Source of the DNA: Nitrospira sp. UBA2082
Lineage (GTDB): Bacteria; Nitrospirota; Nitrospiria; Nitrospirales; Nitrospiraceae
Length of the DNA stretch: 64,000 nt
Direction of reading: 5' to 3'
Assembly (NCBI GenBank): GCA_002331335.1
Contig: DCZO01000016.1
Coordinates: 113,302-177,301 of the forward strand
The notes beneath the pieces were generated by a model, which did not search any database, was not told the DNA's origin, and saw only the letters and a list, made by a program, of their open reading frames with translations. Positions 17,193-26,888 of the stretch are shown here, in pieces. How positions within the stretch are numbered: position 1 is the first letter of the stretch; every line of letters begins with the position of its first letter. The position numbers and the translations under genes are program-made.

Positions 17193-19052
17193 GTGAGTGC
17201 CATACAACAGGGGGTCAAAACGATTCAACGGGCTCTCCCGGCCGTTAATGCTCAGGGAGCGTGGCTCGCAGGTCTCTTGTTGGCGGCGGGATGGTTCGCC
17301 CTTCCTTCAATCGGGATTGCGGCGGAAGGGACCGCGGCCGGTCCGACTGAGTATCGCGATATTCCGTATATCGGCGCTCGGAACATCATCTGGGTTGTTG
17401 CACAGTTGCACCTGCTGTTGGCTGGGTTCGTCTTAGGTGTGCCGATCTTCGCGTGGTTGTGCGAGGTCATCGCCTGGCGAGGGGGAGAAAAGCGCTACGA
17501 CAAGCTGGCCAAGGAGTTTACCAAACTCCTGACGTCCGCCTATGCCACGACGGCGTTGTTCGGGGGCATTCTGTTGTTCCTCTTGGTGGCGTTTTACCCC
17601 AAGCTGATGAATTATTTGACCGACGTCTTTTTCCCGTCCTTCTTACTCTACTGTCTCCTGTTCCTGCTCGAAACCGCGACGCTTTATCTGTATTGGTACG
17701 GGTGGGATGCGATGCAGGAAGGACGGAAGAAATCGCTGCATGTGTTTCTGGGGTTCCTGCTCAACTTCTTTGCCTTGTTCATCATGATCGTGCCCAATGC
17801 CTGGGCGACGTTTCAGGCCAGTCCCGTCGTCATTGCTGAAGGCACGGCGTTCGAACGAGCCTGGGCTGCTACGTGGAACCCCACCTGGTGGCCGATCAAT
17901 ATCCATCGGCTGATCGCGAACGTTGTGTTGGGTGGATACATCTGCGGAGCCTATGCCGGAGTTCGGTACTTGTCCGTGAAGAGTGCGGAGGATCGAGAGC
18001 ATTACGACTGGATGGGCTATGTCGGCAATTTCATCGGGGTATTCGGCCTGTTGGCCCTGCCGTTCGCCGGGTACTGGCTGATGCGGGAAATCTATCAGTA
18101 CAACCAGCAGATGGGCATTACGCTGATGGGCGGCTTCCTGTCCTGGCTCTTCATCCTCCAAGCCATGCTGATTGGGGTCCTGTTTCTTGGGTCGAACTAC
18201 TACTTCTGGTTGGGGATTACGTATCGCATTCCCGGGTCGGAGGCAAAGTACCGGAAGGCCATGCTGATGATGCTGGTCAGTCTGCTCCTCTGTCTTGCCG
18301 TTTGGATGACGCCACACTCCTTGGTGGCCAGCATCGAAGAGGCTCAAAAAATGGGAGGTGCGCACCATCCGCTGCTGGGTGTGCTCGGCGTCATGTCAGC
18401 TAAAATGACGGTATCGAACCTCATGATTCTGATTACCTTCATGAGCTTCGTCATGTATTGGCGCGCGGGTAAACAAGACACAGCCGGATGGGCGGCATTT
18501 GGGAAAGCCGTTATGGGCGCTATCCTGGTGTTGGCGAGTATTGCCGTCATCGTCCTCGGCGTCTGGGGATACTTTGTCCCGGCGATCGTCCGTATCAATT
18601 ACTTCTCCACGTCTCAGGTGTTGATCGTGATCTTTGTCATACTGACGATCACGCCGCTGACGGCACTCCTGCTCAAGAGCGCCAGAACGACGACAGAAAT
18701 GGTCTGGGGCAGTATGCCTCCACGGGCGGGATATTCTCTTGTCCTGAATGCCGTGATGGTCATCCTCCTGATGACACTCATGGGCTATGCGCGGTCGTCA
18801 TCCCGCGTCCATTGGCATGTGTACGGGGTCATGCGTGATACGTCGCCCTATGCCTATTCCCCGGCGCTGGGCAGCGCCTCCCTGATCATGGCCTTCTGTA
18901 CATTTTTCTTCTGCATTCTTGTGGCGTTTATCTTCTGGGTGGCCACGATGGGGGATAAGTATAAAACCGCCGCAGGAGCCGGAAAGGGAGATTTACCTCA
19001 CGGTATTCCGGCAATGGCTGGAGGGGCGCCTGACAAGGGACCGCAGGGATAA
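17193..19052 (+). CDS. Cytochrome bd-like oxidase large subunit, second copy
   Basis: 619 residues from the GTG at 17193, preceded by CGAGGTGATGAG. The N-terminal block NIIWVVAQLHLLLAGFVLGVPIF is clearly homologous to that of the 11521 protein, and WPINIHRLIANVVLGGYICG matches the second His helix. An N-terminal signal-like segment precedes both. The C-terminus adds extra helices ending in LVAFIFWVATMGDKY. Two different bd-like large subunits in one cluster suggest a heterodimer or two oxidase isoforms; no cydB-like gene is present. The paralogy is visible; the assembly is inference. Confidence 0.78.
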   Translation: MSAIQQGVKTIQRALPAVNAQGAWLAGLLLAAGWFALPSIGIAAEGTAAGPTEYRDIPYIGARNIIWVVAQLHLLLAGFVLGVPIFAWLCEVIAWRGGEKRYDKLAKEFTKLLTSAYATTALFGGILLFLLVAFYPKLMNYLTDVFFPSFLLYCLLFLLETATLYLYWYGWDAMQEGRKKSLHVFLGFLLNFFALFIMIVPNAWATFQASPVVIAEGTAFERAWAATWNPTWWPINIHRLIANVVLGGYICGAYAGVRYLSVKSAEDREHYDWMGYVGNFIGVFGLLALPFAGYWLMREIYQYNQQMGITLMGGFLSWLFILQAMLIGVLFLGSNYYFWLGITYRIPGSEAKYRKAMLMMLVSLLLCLAVWMTPHSLVASIEEAQKMGGAHHPLLGVLGVMSAKMTVSNLMILITFMSFVMYWRAGKQDTAGWAAFGKAVMGAILVLASIAVIVLGVWGYFVPAIVRINYFSTSQVLIVIFVILTITPLTALLLKSARTTTEMVWGSMPPRAGYSLVLNAVMVILLMTLMGYARSSSRVHWHVYGVMRDTSPYAYSPALGSASLIMAFCTFFFCILVAFIFWVATMGDKYKTAAGAGKGDLPHGIPAMAGGAPDKGPQG

Positions 19053-19080
19053 ATGCAGGGAGTTTTGAGTTCTACATTGT

Positions 19081-19106
19081 GAGTGTTGAGTTAACAACTA
19101 ACACTC
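19081..19106 (+). repeat. Short-word palindromic spacer
   Basis: GAGTGTTGAGTT (19081-19092) pairs with AACTAACACTC (19096-19106) around an AAC loop, with one bulge and one G-T pair. It lies between two operon genes, about 20 bases before the next start, like the spacers at 9428, 45829 and 47625. Confidence 0.5.
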
Positions 19107-19128
19107 AGCACTAATAATTAGAGGGCAT

Positions 19129-19752
19129 ATGAGTGAAGTCGCGCAACTACAGCTAATTGCACTGTCGATTGTGGGGATGGGGATTCTGATCCTCCTCTTC
19201 ATTAAGGCGGTATTTATTCGGGTCACGGGATTTGTCTTCATCGTGTTGGGGTTGTTTTCGCTCATGTCCCTGGCAGTCCCTCAGTTGGCCTCTCTCCCTC
19301 CGGCGGAGGAAAAGATTGATATCGCCAGCATCAAAACCCCGACCGACATTGCCGCCATCGGACAGACGGTGTTCTTCAGTAAGGGGCAGTGTGCGCTGTG
19401 CCACTCCATCGGTCCTAGCGAGTCCGCCCGTTGTCCCGACTTAAAAGGAATTGGTGCCAAACTGAGCAAGGATTTTCTCTATGAAAGTCTGACGGATCCC
19501 CAAGCCTTCGTTTATAAAGACTACCGGCATGGAGGGGTGCCAAAGGAATATCCTGCGACGATGCCTCGCATTGACAAGGATCCGATCGGACTCTCGAAAA
19601 ATGAAATTTTGGCCGTTATCGCATTTCTTCAACAGATGAGCGGGGAGCCGATTTCCGTCAGCCTCTCGGATCTCGAAATGCCGGGCAAGGCTCCTTCAGC
19701 TCCGGTGAAAGCAGCCGAATCCGCGCTCGTCGCGGACGTGCATACGAATTAG
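19129..19752 (+). CDS. Membrane-anchored monoheme cytochrome c
   Basis: 207 residues. Two N-terminal hydrophobic stretches (LIALSIVGMGILILLFI and GFVFIVLGLFSLMSLAV) anchor the protein. The heme site CALCH is at 88-92, and TMPRIDKDPIGLS offers the Met ligand region. The domain has the size and pattern of class I cytochrome c. It is encoded 76 bases after the second bd-like subunit and 9 bases before another cytochrome. It could act as a c1-like or oxidase-linked donor. Confidence 0.82.
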   Translation: MSEVAQLQLIALSIVGMGILILLFIKAVFIRVTGFVFIVLGLFSLMSLAVPQLASLPPAEEKIDIASIKTPTDIAAIGQTVFFSKGQCALCHSIGPSESARCPDLKGIGAKLSKDFLYESLTDPQAFVYKDYRHGGVPKEYPATMPRIDKDPIGLSKNEILAVIAFLQQMSGEPISVSLSDLEMPGKAPSAPVKAAESALVADVHTN

Positions 19753-19761
19753 GAGGAATCC

Positions 19762-20478
<717 letters not shown>

Positions 20479-20530
20479 GGACGCAGTGCAGTATGGATGG
20501 GCGTAGGTGTGTAGGGAGAATGAGGCCAGC

Positions 20531-21358
20531 ATGAAACCGGGGAATCAGATGATAAAAGAGGTCCTGCGGAATGGGACGGCCGCAATTGTGGCCATGATAA
20601 TCGGCGGAGCATCCATCGGCTACGCACAGGAAAGCGTGTCGGTCCGGGCTGCGCTGACGACCGGTGGCCTGCCCCTGGAAGACCCCAATGCCGCAGTCTG
20701 GAGCAGCGCGCCGCCTGCTACGTTTCCCATGTCGCCACAAGTCCATTGGCAGAATCGTATCCAGGAAGTCACGGTGAAGGATGTCATCGTGCGGGCTTTG
20801 CACGATGGTAATCAGATGGCGGTCCTGCTGGAATACGCCGATCCGACGCAGGACCCGGATGATGCCGCGGCACTTGAGTTTATGGTGGGCGACAAGAAAG
20901 CGCACTTTGCCCATGGTCAGCCCATGCTGCAAGTCGAGGGCGGACCAGTCAATATTTGGTTTTGGAAAAATAAGACAGACAAGGGCGTCGACATGAGCGC
21001 GAAAGGCTTTGGGACACTGAAGCCGCAGGAACATCAAGACGTGAAAGCCAAGGGCGCCTATTCAAACGGGACCTGGAAAGTCGTGTTTTCCAGGAATTTG
21101 TCGACCGGTCATCCTGAAGAGGATGTGCAAATTACCCCTGGAAACTTCATCAGTATCGCCTTCGCCGTCTGGGATGGCCGAAAGGATGGCGCGGGAGAGC
21201 TCGTTGAGAAAGGTTCGCAAAAGGCGGTCTCCTCCTGGTGGTATTTCCGAGCCGATGCTCCGCCGGATTATTCCGGCTATATGTACGCGGCAATCGCTGC
21301 GGCATTGGCCTTGGGCTTTCAGTTTGTCCTGATCCGAAAACTCAAGAAAGGGCAGTGA
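20531..21358 (+). CDS. Ethylbenzene-dehydrogenase-type heme-b protein, C-terminally anchored
   Basis: 275 residues: signal peptide (TAAIVAMIIGGASIGYA), a beta-rich domain and a C-terminal helix (YMYAAIAAALALGFQFVLI). WSSAPPATFPMSPQVHW, VRALHDGNQMAVLLEYADP and FSRNLSTGHPEEDVQ fit the EB_dh/type II DMSO reductase gamma-subunit domain, which binds one heme b through Met and Lys. In Nitrospira related proteins are the candidate NxrC subunits of nitrite oxidoreductase. No alpha or beta subunit lies here, so this copy probably works with the surrounding cytochromes. ATG 20531 is chosen by the signal peptide. Confidence 0.75.
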   Translation: MKPGNQMIKEVLRNGTAAIVAMIIGGASIGYAQESVSVRAALTTGGLPLEDPNAAVWSSAPPATFPMSPQVHWQNRIQEVTVKDVIVRALHDGNQMAVLLEYADPTQDPDDAAALEFMVGDKKAHFAHGQPMLQVEGGPVNIWFWKNKTDKGVDMSAKGFGTLKPQEHQDVKAKGAYSNGTWKVVFSRNLSTGHPEEDVQITPGNFISIAFAVWDGRKDGAGELVEKGSQKAVSSWWYFRADAPPDYSGYMYAAIAAALALGFQFVLIRKLKKGQ

Positions 21359-21360
21359 GC

Positions 21361-22386
21361 ATGAAGGCGGCACGGTTGGGTGTCATGGGATTCGCAGTGG
21401 GGGTGATCGGCGGAGTGGCGTTGCTGATCGGAGGCTGCGCCAATGAACAGGAAAAGCGCGGGCACGAACTGTACACCCACTATTGTAGCGACTGTCACGG
21501 CGAGAGTGGCAAGCAGAACGAGGGGTTTAACTGGTCGTCCATGCCAGACCCGAAGCCGAAGGATCTCTCCAATAAGGGAGAAATGAGCACCTTCAAGGAC
21601 GAGGAGCTTTTTGCCACCATCTCACGCGACATGCTGGACACCAGCGAAGAAGGCGGAGATGAAATTGGGGACGACGATTTCGCGGTGCCCACGATGCCAA
21701 CGTTCAAATATACGCTGTCCGAGGATGAATTGTGGGCGATCGTTGGGCACGTGCGCACCCTCCATGGAATGAAGATGGAATACAACGTCGCCGCGCGCAA
21801 GACCTCACTTGAGGAAGCGCTGAAGGCCGCGCAGACCAAGTTTGAGCAGGCGAAGCAAGCATATGAGGCGGCGGAAAAGAAAGCCAGCGATGAAGCGGAG
21901 AAGAAAAGCGAGGAGTTGAAGAAAGACGTCGAGGTGGATGAATCCGCCTATGCGGATGAACAGGCCGCCATGGGACAGGCCAAGAAAGAACTGGATGCGG
22001 CCCAGGTCGCGTTGAACAATTTTTCGACGAGACCAGGCAAAGGCGTGAGCGTACCCAGGCCGGATTTGAAGACTCCTCCGGCGCAGGTCGCCCAGTTGGT
22101 TGAGCGCGGGAAACGGCTCTATGAAAATAAATATGGCTGCAACGCCTGCCACAATGTTGGTGGCGAGGGTGGCAAGATCGGTCCGGCCCTAGACCGGGCG
22201 GGATTCCGACTGAATGCTACGTGGGTCTATCGGTGGCTGAAGAATCCGCAGGCGATGGATGCCCACACGCGCATGCCGGCGTTGGGGCTCAACGATGCGG
22301 ACGCCAAGGCCGTCACCATGTATGTGGAGACCTTGCGGGCTGCGAAGACCGAGCCTGCCGAGGAGAAGCCTGTCGAAAAGCCATAG
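21361..22386 (+). CDS. Diheme cytochrome c lipoprotein with central coiled coil
   Basis: 341 residues. Signal peptide with lipobox IGGC; two cytochrome c domains carry CSDCH (42-46) and CNACH (260-264). Between them are about 80 residues of Ala/Glu/Lys-rich coiled coil (KFEQAKQAYEAAEKKASDEA). MPTFKY and TRMPALGL hold the likely Met ligands. The two hemes on a long spacer look suited to bridging redox partners at a distance. It starts 2 bases after the EB_dh-like gene stop and is the last gene of the plus-strand cluster. Confidence 0.85.
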   Translation: MKAARLGVMGFAVGVIGGVALLIGGCANEQEKRGHELYTHYCSDCHGESGKQNEGFNWSSMPDPKPKDLSNKGEMSTFKDEELFATISRDMLDTSEEGGDEIGDDDFAVPTMPTFKYTLSEDELWAIVGHVRTLHGMKMEYNVAARKTSLEEALKAAQTKFEQAKQAYEAAEKKASDEAEKKSEELKKDVEVDESAYADEQAAMGQAKKELDAAQVALNNFSTRPGKGVSVPRPDLKTPPAQVAQLVERGKRLYENKYGCNACHNVGGEGGKIGPALDRAGFRLNATWVYRWLKNPQAMDAHTRMPALGLNDADAKAVTMYVETLRAAKTEPAEEKPVEKP

Positions 22387-22388
22387 CC

Positions 22389-23282
22389 TTAACCGGACAG
22401 CCCGGCGAGCAATCCAATAAGCACGGCGACCCCAACCCATACGTGCGCACGGAACATGGCGAATGCTTGCGCAGGGGCGATCGATCCTCGTAGTTGCCAG
22501 ACCTGCATGGAGAAGAACAGGCCCAACCCGAGCAATGTGGTGTAGTAGGCCCATCCGATTCCAACCAACCAGCCGGCAGTCCCCAAGAGAAATAGCATGG
22601 TGATGAAGGCCGTCCCCACGCCCAGGCCGATCGACGGTCCAAAGAACAGGGCTGCGGACTTGACTCCAATACGCCGATCATCTTCTTGGTCTTGGATGGC
22701 GTAGATCGTATCGTACGCGACCGCCCACGCCGCCGTCGCAGCAAAGAGGCACCAGACCGGCGCATCGAGTTGCCCTCGCACAGCCGCCCAGGCCATCACC
22801 GTTCCCCAGCCGAAGGCGACACCCAGCACGGCTTGCGGAACATGAATCCATCGTTTGGCAAATGGGTAGAGGGTTGCCAGCAACAGGGCAACGGGAGCGA
22901 GCCACAACACGATGGGATTCAGCAGGAAGAGGAGGCTGCCGGCCAGCAGTAACAGCAGACCGAGCAGCATGAAGGCATGGGGACGGTGTAGTTCCCCGGA
23001 CGCGAGCGGGCGGGTCTTGGTTCTGGCGACTTCCCGATCGAATGATTGATCGGCAAGGTCATTGAGGATGACCCCGGCGCTTCGCATCAGGAACGACCCG
23101 GCGACGAAGACGGCCAGGAGATGCATCGGAGGGAACCCTCCCGAGGCTAGGACCAGCGCCCACAGTGTCGGAAGCAGTAAGAGATACGTCCCGCTTTGGT
23201 TATGCAAACGGATCAGCCGCCCAAGTGCGGACCAGGGCACACCCGACGGAGTTGAAGACGCTGGCCACGAGCCCGTTGTCAT
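22389..23282 (-). CDS. ubiA: UbiA-family prenyltransferase
   Basis: 297 residues with about nine helices. Both aspartate-rich motifs of the family are present: NDLADQSFDRE near residue 75 and DQEDDRRIGVKS near residue 200. RTKTRPLASG and YDTIYAIQDQ match 4-hydroxybenzoate polyprenyltransferase most closely. The enzyme attaches an isoprenoid chain to an aromatic ring in the membrane during quinone synthesis. Whether the ring is 4-hydroxybenzoate or a menaquinone-pathway intermediate cannot be settled here. Its stop faces that of the cytochrome gene, with 2 bases between. Confidence 0.88.
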   Translation of the reverse strand: MTTGSWPASSTPSGVPWSALGRLIRLHNQSGTYLLLLPTLWALVLASGGFPPMHLLAVFVAGSFLMRSAGVILNDLADQSFDREVARTKTRPLASGELHRPHAFMLLGLLLLLAGSLLFLLNPIVLWLAPVALLLATLYPFAKRWIHVPQAVLGVAFGWGTVMAWAAVRGQLDAPVWCLFAATAAWAVAYDTIYAIQDQEDDRRIGVKSAALFFGPSIGLGVGTAFITMLFLLGTAGWLVGIGWAYYTTLLGLGLFFSMQVWQLRGSIAPAQAFAMFRAHVWVGVAVLIGLLAGLSG

Positions 23283-23401
23283 GACCCAGACGTTAGCCGC
23301 TGGGAGAGAGGCTTGTCAATTTCCCTGATCAGTGGTGCAGGTCGCGATTGTCCTCATGGTCCGATTTCGGTATAACCAACTGGGTAAAGGAGTGTGTTCA
23401 T

Positions 23402-25429
23402 GTGAAGACCACTAGGCTCAGCAGATGCCGGGATTCCGCCCTCGGGGCTCTCGCGACGCTGGCGTTGCTTTGTGCCGGCTGCGGTGGAGCGAAGCATAGC
23501 CAGACAGTGCCTGAGACAAGCCCCGGAGTGATTTCGCTGACCCCGGCACTCTGGCTTTCACCGAGTGCCACCACCGCCGGGCTGTCCTATCGCAATGCCT
23601 GCGGTCAGACGGCGACGGTATCTGTCGCAGACCCGCTGGCGGCTGCTCTGTCCAAGAAACTTGGCCGCGTGTTCACCGGGATCCTTCCCCAACAGGGGAC
23701 CGAACAGATACCGGACTCTGATAGCCTTATCGAGGTCGGGTTGGGGCAAAAGAAGATCGAACTTGCGATTCCGGGCCAGGGCAAGGGCACGTATCCTGCG
23801 TCCGTCACGCTGGGGATGGAGTTGGTCGTCTTGGCTCAGGATGGTACCTTCCTCTTCAACGAAAAACGACAAGGGCGCAGCCACGGCCAAGTGGAAGTTT
23901 CGAACCACTCGTGCGATGTACAGGGGTTGGAGACGATCGTTCAGGAGGCCATTGACGCAATGATCGACGAGGTCGCCAAACAGGTGGCGGCATCGGGCCG
24001 AATTCGGGAATACGCCGCGTATCACAAGACGCGTCCTCCAACAGCCACAATTTTGACCCACCCTGCCGGGGGATTGCCTGCCCTCCCGCCGGCTGGCGTG
24101 CTACCGGAGAGTGCAACGGTACCGACCACAGGTCAAGCAGTCCTCCACGGAGCAACCCCGCAAGCCACTGCGCTGTCTTTCCATGCCATTGTGCGGGATG
24201 AAAACCAAGACCACTTGCTGCAACAGGATGAGACCCTCACGATCGAAGTTGAGGTCAAGAACGAGGGACCGAAAGAAGCCAACGGTGTGGAGGTTGTGGT
24301 CGGGGGGGCGTTGAAGGACCATTTCCCGCCGACGGTGGCCATCGGGACCGTGAAACCTGGCGAAATCAAGCGGGTATCGATCACGCGTCGAGTGGCGGAA
24401 CTGAAGGAAGAAGTGCAAGGCGACGTGGTGTTGAGTCTGCGGAGTGCGACGGCATTGATGTCGCTTCCGCCGGCCAAGAGATTTTCACTGCAAATCAAGT
24501 CGGAGAAAGCCGAGCTCGAATCGGTGCCGCACGATGTCGACCGTGTCCCGAAGCCTCTCGTGGCCGCCAAACAGACGAAGAGCATCCTGATCGCAGTTGG
24601 GGTGGGGCAGTTTCGCGATGGGCGCGTGCCGCCGGTCAAATACGCCGAGCATGATGCGGAAATCCTGTCCGGATATTTGCGTGCCATCGGAGGGATTCCT
24701 GCGGAGAGGACCCGCCTCTTGCTCAATCAGTATGCGTTGAAAGAAGATCTCGCGGAAACATTCGAGGAATGGCTGCCGAAGCGGGTGGATGCCGACACTG
24801 TCGTGTATGTCTATTTCGCGGGTCGTGCGCTGGTCGATGGCGTGAGTGGAGCGGTGTCGCTCGTGCCGTTCGATGGGAGCACGGCGTCGGGCAAGCGGCT
24901 CTATCCAGTCCGCCGCATGCAGCAAGTCTTGTCCAAACTCCCGATACAACGGGCCATTATGATATTCGAAGTGTCACTGGACCCGACGCCCGGGGCCGAC
25001 CCTGCCTCGACGCCGCAGGCCGATTGGGAAGATGGACTGGATGAAGGAAAAGTCGAGGTGATGTGGATGGTGGGCAACAAGGCCCTCCAAGAGGCGCACG
25101 TCTACGAGCAAGGGAAACACGGGCTGTTTACCTATTATCTCCTGCAAGGCTTGCAGGGGTTGGCCGATATTGACCGTGACGGAACGGTCGTCGCCGGCGA
25201 GCTCTGCACGTATGCACGCGGAGAAGTCGGTCGTGTGGCCAGGCAGCAATTCGGGAATGCGCAGCATCCGCTCTGTTCGCCGCCACCAGGCCAAGGCGCG
25301 GTGGTCAGGATTCATCCCATGGCCAGAGGGAACAATCCCAAACCGGTTGCTCAGGAGAAGAAGGCTGGATCAACAGCCAACCTTCCCTCGCAGGCCACCA
25401 AACCGGTTGAAGTAGGGCCACGACCATAA
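23402..25429 (+). CDS. Lipoprotein with degenerate caspase-like (peptidase C14) domain
   Basis: 675 residues from GTG 23402, which has AAAGGAG upstream. The lipobox LLCAGC gives a lipidated Cys. A first domain of about 220 residues resembles LPP20/curli-type assembly modules. Near residues 265-365 a CARDB-like beta-sandwich (ETLTIEVEVKNEGPKEANG) follows. The C-terminal caspase-like fold starts at SILIAVGVGQFRDGRVPPV. The usual His-Gly site reads YFAGRALV and the usual DAC site reads MIFEVSLDP, so both catalytic residues appear lost. It is probably a scaffold or binding protein at the envelope. Confidence 0.72.
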   Translation: MKTTRLSRCRDSALGALATLALLCAGCGGAKHSQTVPETSPGVISLTPALWLSPSATTAGLSYRNACGQTATVSVADPLAAALSKKLGRVFTGILPQQGTEQIPDSDSLIEVGLGQKKIELAIPGQGKGTYPASVTLGMELVVLAQDGTFLFNEKRQGRSHGQVEVSNHSCDVQGLETIVQEAIDAMIDEVAKQVAASGRIREYAAYHKTRPPTATILTHPAGGLPALPPAGVLPESATVPTTGQAVLHGATPQATALSFHAIVRDENQDHLLQQDETLTIEVEVKNEGPKEANGVEVVVGGALKDHFPPTVAIGTVKPGEIKRVSITRRVAELKEEVQGDVVLSLRSATALMSLPPAKRFSLQIKSEKAELESVPHDVDRVPKPLVAAKQTKSILIAVGVGQFRDGRVPPVKYAEHDAEILSGYLRAIGGIPAERTRLLLNQYALKEDLAETFEEWLPKRVDADTVVYVYFAGRALVDGVSGAVSLVPFDGSTASGKRLYPVRRMQQVLSKLPIQRAIMIFEVSLDPTPGADPASTPQADWEDGLDEGKVEVMWMVGNKALQEAHVYEQGKHGLFTYYLLQGLQGLADIDRDGTVVAGELCTYARGEVGRVARQQFGNAQHPLCSPPPGQGAVVRIHPMARGNNPKPVAQEKKAGSTANLPSQATKPVEVGPRP

Positions 25430-25437
25430 CGGATCAC

Positions 25438-25459
25438 CAAATGAGCAGGCGGCGCTCAT
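25438..25459 (+). terminator. Stem-loop after the caspase-like gene
   Basis: AATGAGC pairs with GCTCATT across a short GC-rich loop, directly after the stop at 25429. No T-run follows, so it is only a possible terminator. Confidence 0.35.
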
Positions 25460-25462
25460 TCG

Positions 25463-25491
25463 TTGACAGTCCATCCAACGGCCAGTATCAT
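25463..25491 (+). promoter_or_regulatory. Housekeeping promoter of tRNA-Thr
   Basis: Perfect TTGACA at 25463-25468, 17 bases, then TATCAT at 25486-25491. The tRNA begins 65 bases further on, leaving a leader of about 55-60 bases to be processed. Confidence 0.75.
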
Positions 25492-25555
25492 GGCCATCTA
25501 TTAGATCGGCCGGAAGTATCATCGGCTGACCTGCTCACGTACACGTCTTTCGGAT

Positions 25556-25631
25556 GCCGGCGTAGCTCAGTTGGTAGAGCAGCGGTTTCGTAAACCGCAG
25601 GTCGCCCGTTCAATCCGGGTCGCCGGCTCCA
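25556..25631 (+). tRNA. tRNA-Thr (CGT), CCA encoded
   Basis: Acceptor GCCGGCG pairs with CGCCGGC. The D arm GCTC...GAGC is intact and the anticodon loop TTCGTAA gives CGT. The T loop TTCAATC and the encoded CCA (25629-25631) follow the consensus. The discriminator is U. A stem-loop repeat follows at 25650, as after tRNA-Cys. Confidence 0.93.
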
Positions 25632-25730
25632 TACCGCACTTCGTGTGACCCGCGCGCTATTTTAGGTAGTTTCGAATTTGATGCGCGCGGATGAACCCCA
25701 CCAGTATTTCTTATATCCTCATAAAATCCT
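25632..25730 (+). repeat. tRNA-linked stem-loop repeat, copy C
   Basis: After the CCA comes a small CAC-TTC-GTG hairpin and GACC, then a stem CCGCGCGC (25650-25657) with GCGCGCGG (25683-25690), and the tail GGATGAACCCCACCAGTATT. The stem differs completely from copies A and B, but the pairing, position and tail are shared. From 25731 to 25935 I see nothing further. Confidence 0.7.
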
Positions 25731-25935
25731 TTCGCGTTCCAGCGGCCGCTCCTGTCGTACCGTCACAGTCACCTCTATCCTGGACCTGATTGCCCGAACT
25801 ACAGTCACATTGCACCTAAGGATCGGGTGAGTTGTAATCGCGCAACGGAAGCAGAGAATGTGGACTATCGCATGGTGAGAAATCGTCCGTGAGGAGAAGT
25901 CGGTGCCGCCGTGGGAGATTGCGACACCATCGCCT

Positions 25936-26274
25936 TCACGTGGGCAGCAAGCACAGCAGCCGCTTCAGCGTTAACGCATCAGGTTCAGCGAGCTCGACGA
26001 ATTCGACGCCGAAGACGGCGTTATTTATCCACTTGACCACTGCCCGGGGAACATACACGGGGGCGTGATGATCGGGCCGAATATGAAGTTCCAGGCAGGT
26101 ACCCTGGGGAGGGGGCTGTTCGCTCGTAATGCGACACCCTCCGAGGGAGAGATCGAGCACGAACCCTTCCTTTATCTGCGCACCGTCACCAGAAAAGAGG
26201 CTTCTGTACCGGACAGGATGACGCTCGTAGGTGCGGAGCTCCAATTTAGGTTCCATTTGAGGTTCCATGAACAA
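25936..26274 (-). CDS. PilZ-domain protein
   Basis: 112 residues, a single PilZ domain. YERHPVRY supplies the RxxxR-like Arg motif and LDLSLGGCRI the D/NxSxxG motif, together the cyclic-di-GMP site. VVKWINNAVFGVEFVEL closes the barrel. It would act as a c-di-GMP receptor in the cytoplasm; the target is unknown. ATG alternatives at 26268 and 26256 exist. It stands alone on the minus strand, with no neighbour suggesting a pathway. From 26275 to 26565 I see no gene. Confidence 0.85.
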   Translation of the reverse strand: MFMEPQMEPKLELRTYERHPVRYRSLFSGDGAQIKEGFVLDLSLGGCRITSEQPPPQGTCLELHIRPDHHAPVYVPRAVVKWINNAVFGVEFVELAEPDALTLKRLLCLLPT

Positions 26275-26565
26275 GCCTTCCTCGTTGATCCCAGCATACT
26301 GTGGGCTAAGTTGGTGTCAACGAATTCTTAAAACTTGTCGCTGCACGCGCGTTGTAATCAAAGACGCCCGGTGGTGAGACCGAAAATATTCGCCAGGCGA
26401 TACGGTGCTGGAAGGATTCTTGGGGGTCAGGTTCGTGGAAAAACTGGTTGTGGATAGTTGCGGCCGTCGCGTTGTGCTTGCCACGATCGCGAGCTCGCTT
26501 GAGAGCGGAACTTGGTTCTTCGCTGGTGCCCTTCTGTTGAACGCGACGTGCCTATGTTAGGCCTG

Positions 26566-26832
26566 CTATAAATTGGCACCACGCTTGCGGGTTGTCACTG
26601 AGACCTTGGCGTCTGGTTTGGTGCGTTCGTTCTTCTGTTGAGAGCGGGAGACCGTACCGGCATGCAATCCCTGACGCGCGGCTAAAGAAATTTGGCGGCG
26701 AATATCTTCAATCGACGGTGTCGTTGACGACTGCGTCGGACTTTGAAGTCCCAGCGTCTCCCAGCGGACCTTGGTTCGAAGAACGACCCGCCTCCGTTGA
26801 TGCGGGGTTTTGGTTCCCCATGCTCTATTCAT
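26566..26832 (-). CDS. Small basic hypothetical protein
   Basis: 88 residues, Arg/Lys/Ser/Thr-rich. On its strand TGAGGTGAACAACA precedes the ATG, a strong ribosome site at good spacing, which is the main reason for calling it. SIEDIRRQISLAARQG looks like one amphipathic helix; the rest is low in hydrophobic residues. No family recognised. Confidence 0.5.
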   Translation of the reverse strand: MNRAWGTKTPHQRRRVVLRTKVRWETLGLQSPTQSSTTPSIEDIRRQISLAARQGLHAGTVSRSQQKNERTKPDAKVSVTTRKRGANL

Positions 26833-26888
26833 TGTTGTTCACCTCAAAGGTTCATGTACGACAGGGGCGGCCCAAGGCCGCCTCTCAA

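Noticed and set aside
25650..25703. Possible tRNA-like fold in repeat copy C (TTCGAAT loop, terminal CCACCA)
   Set aside because: The T-loop-like string has no proper stem and no D or anticodon arms; copies A and B lack it.
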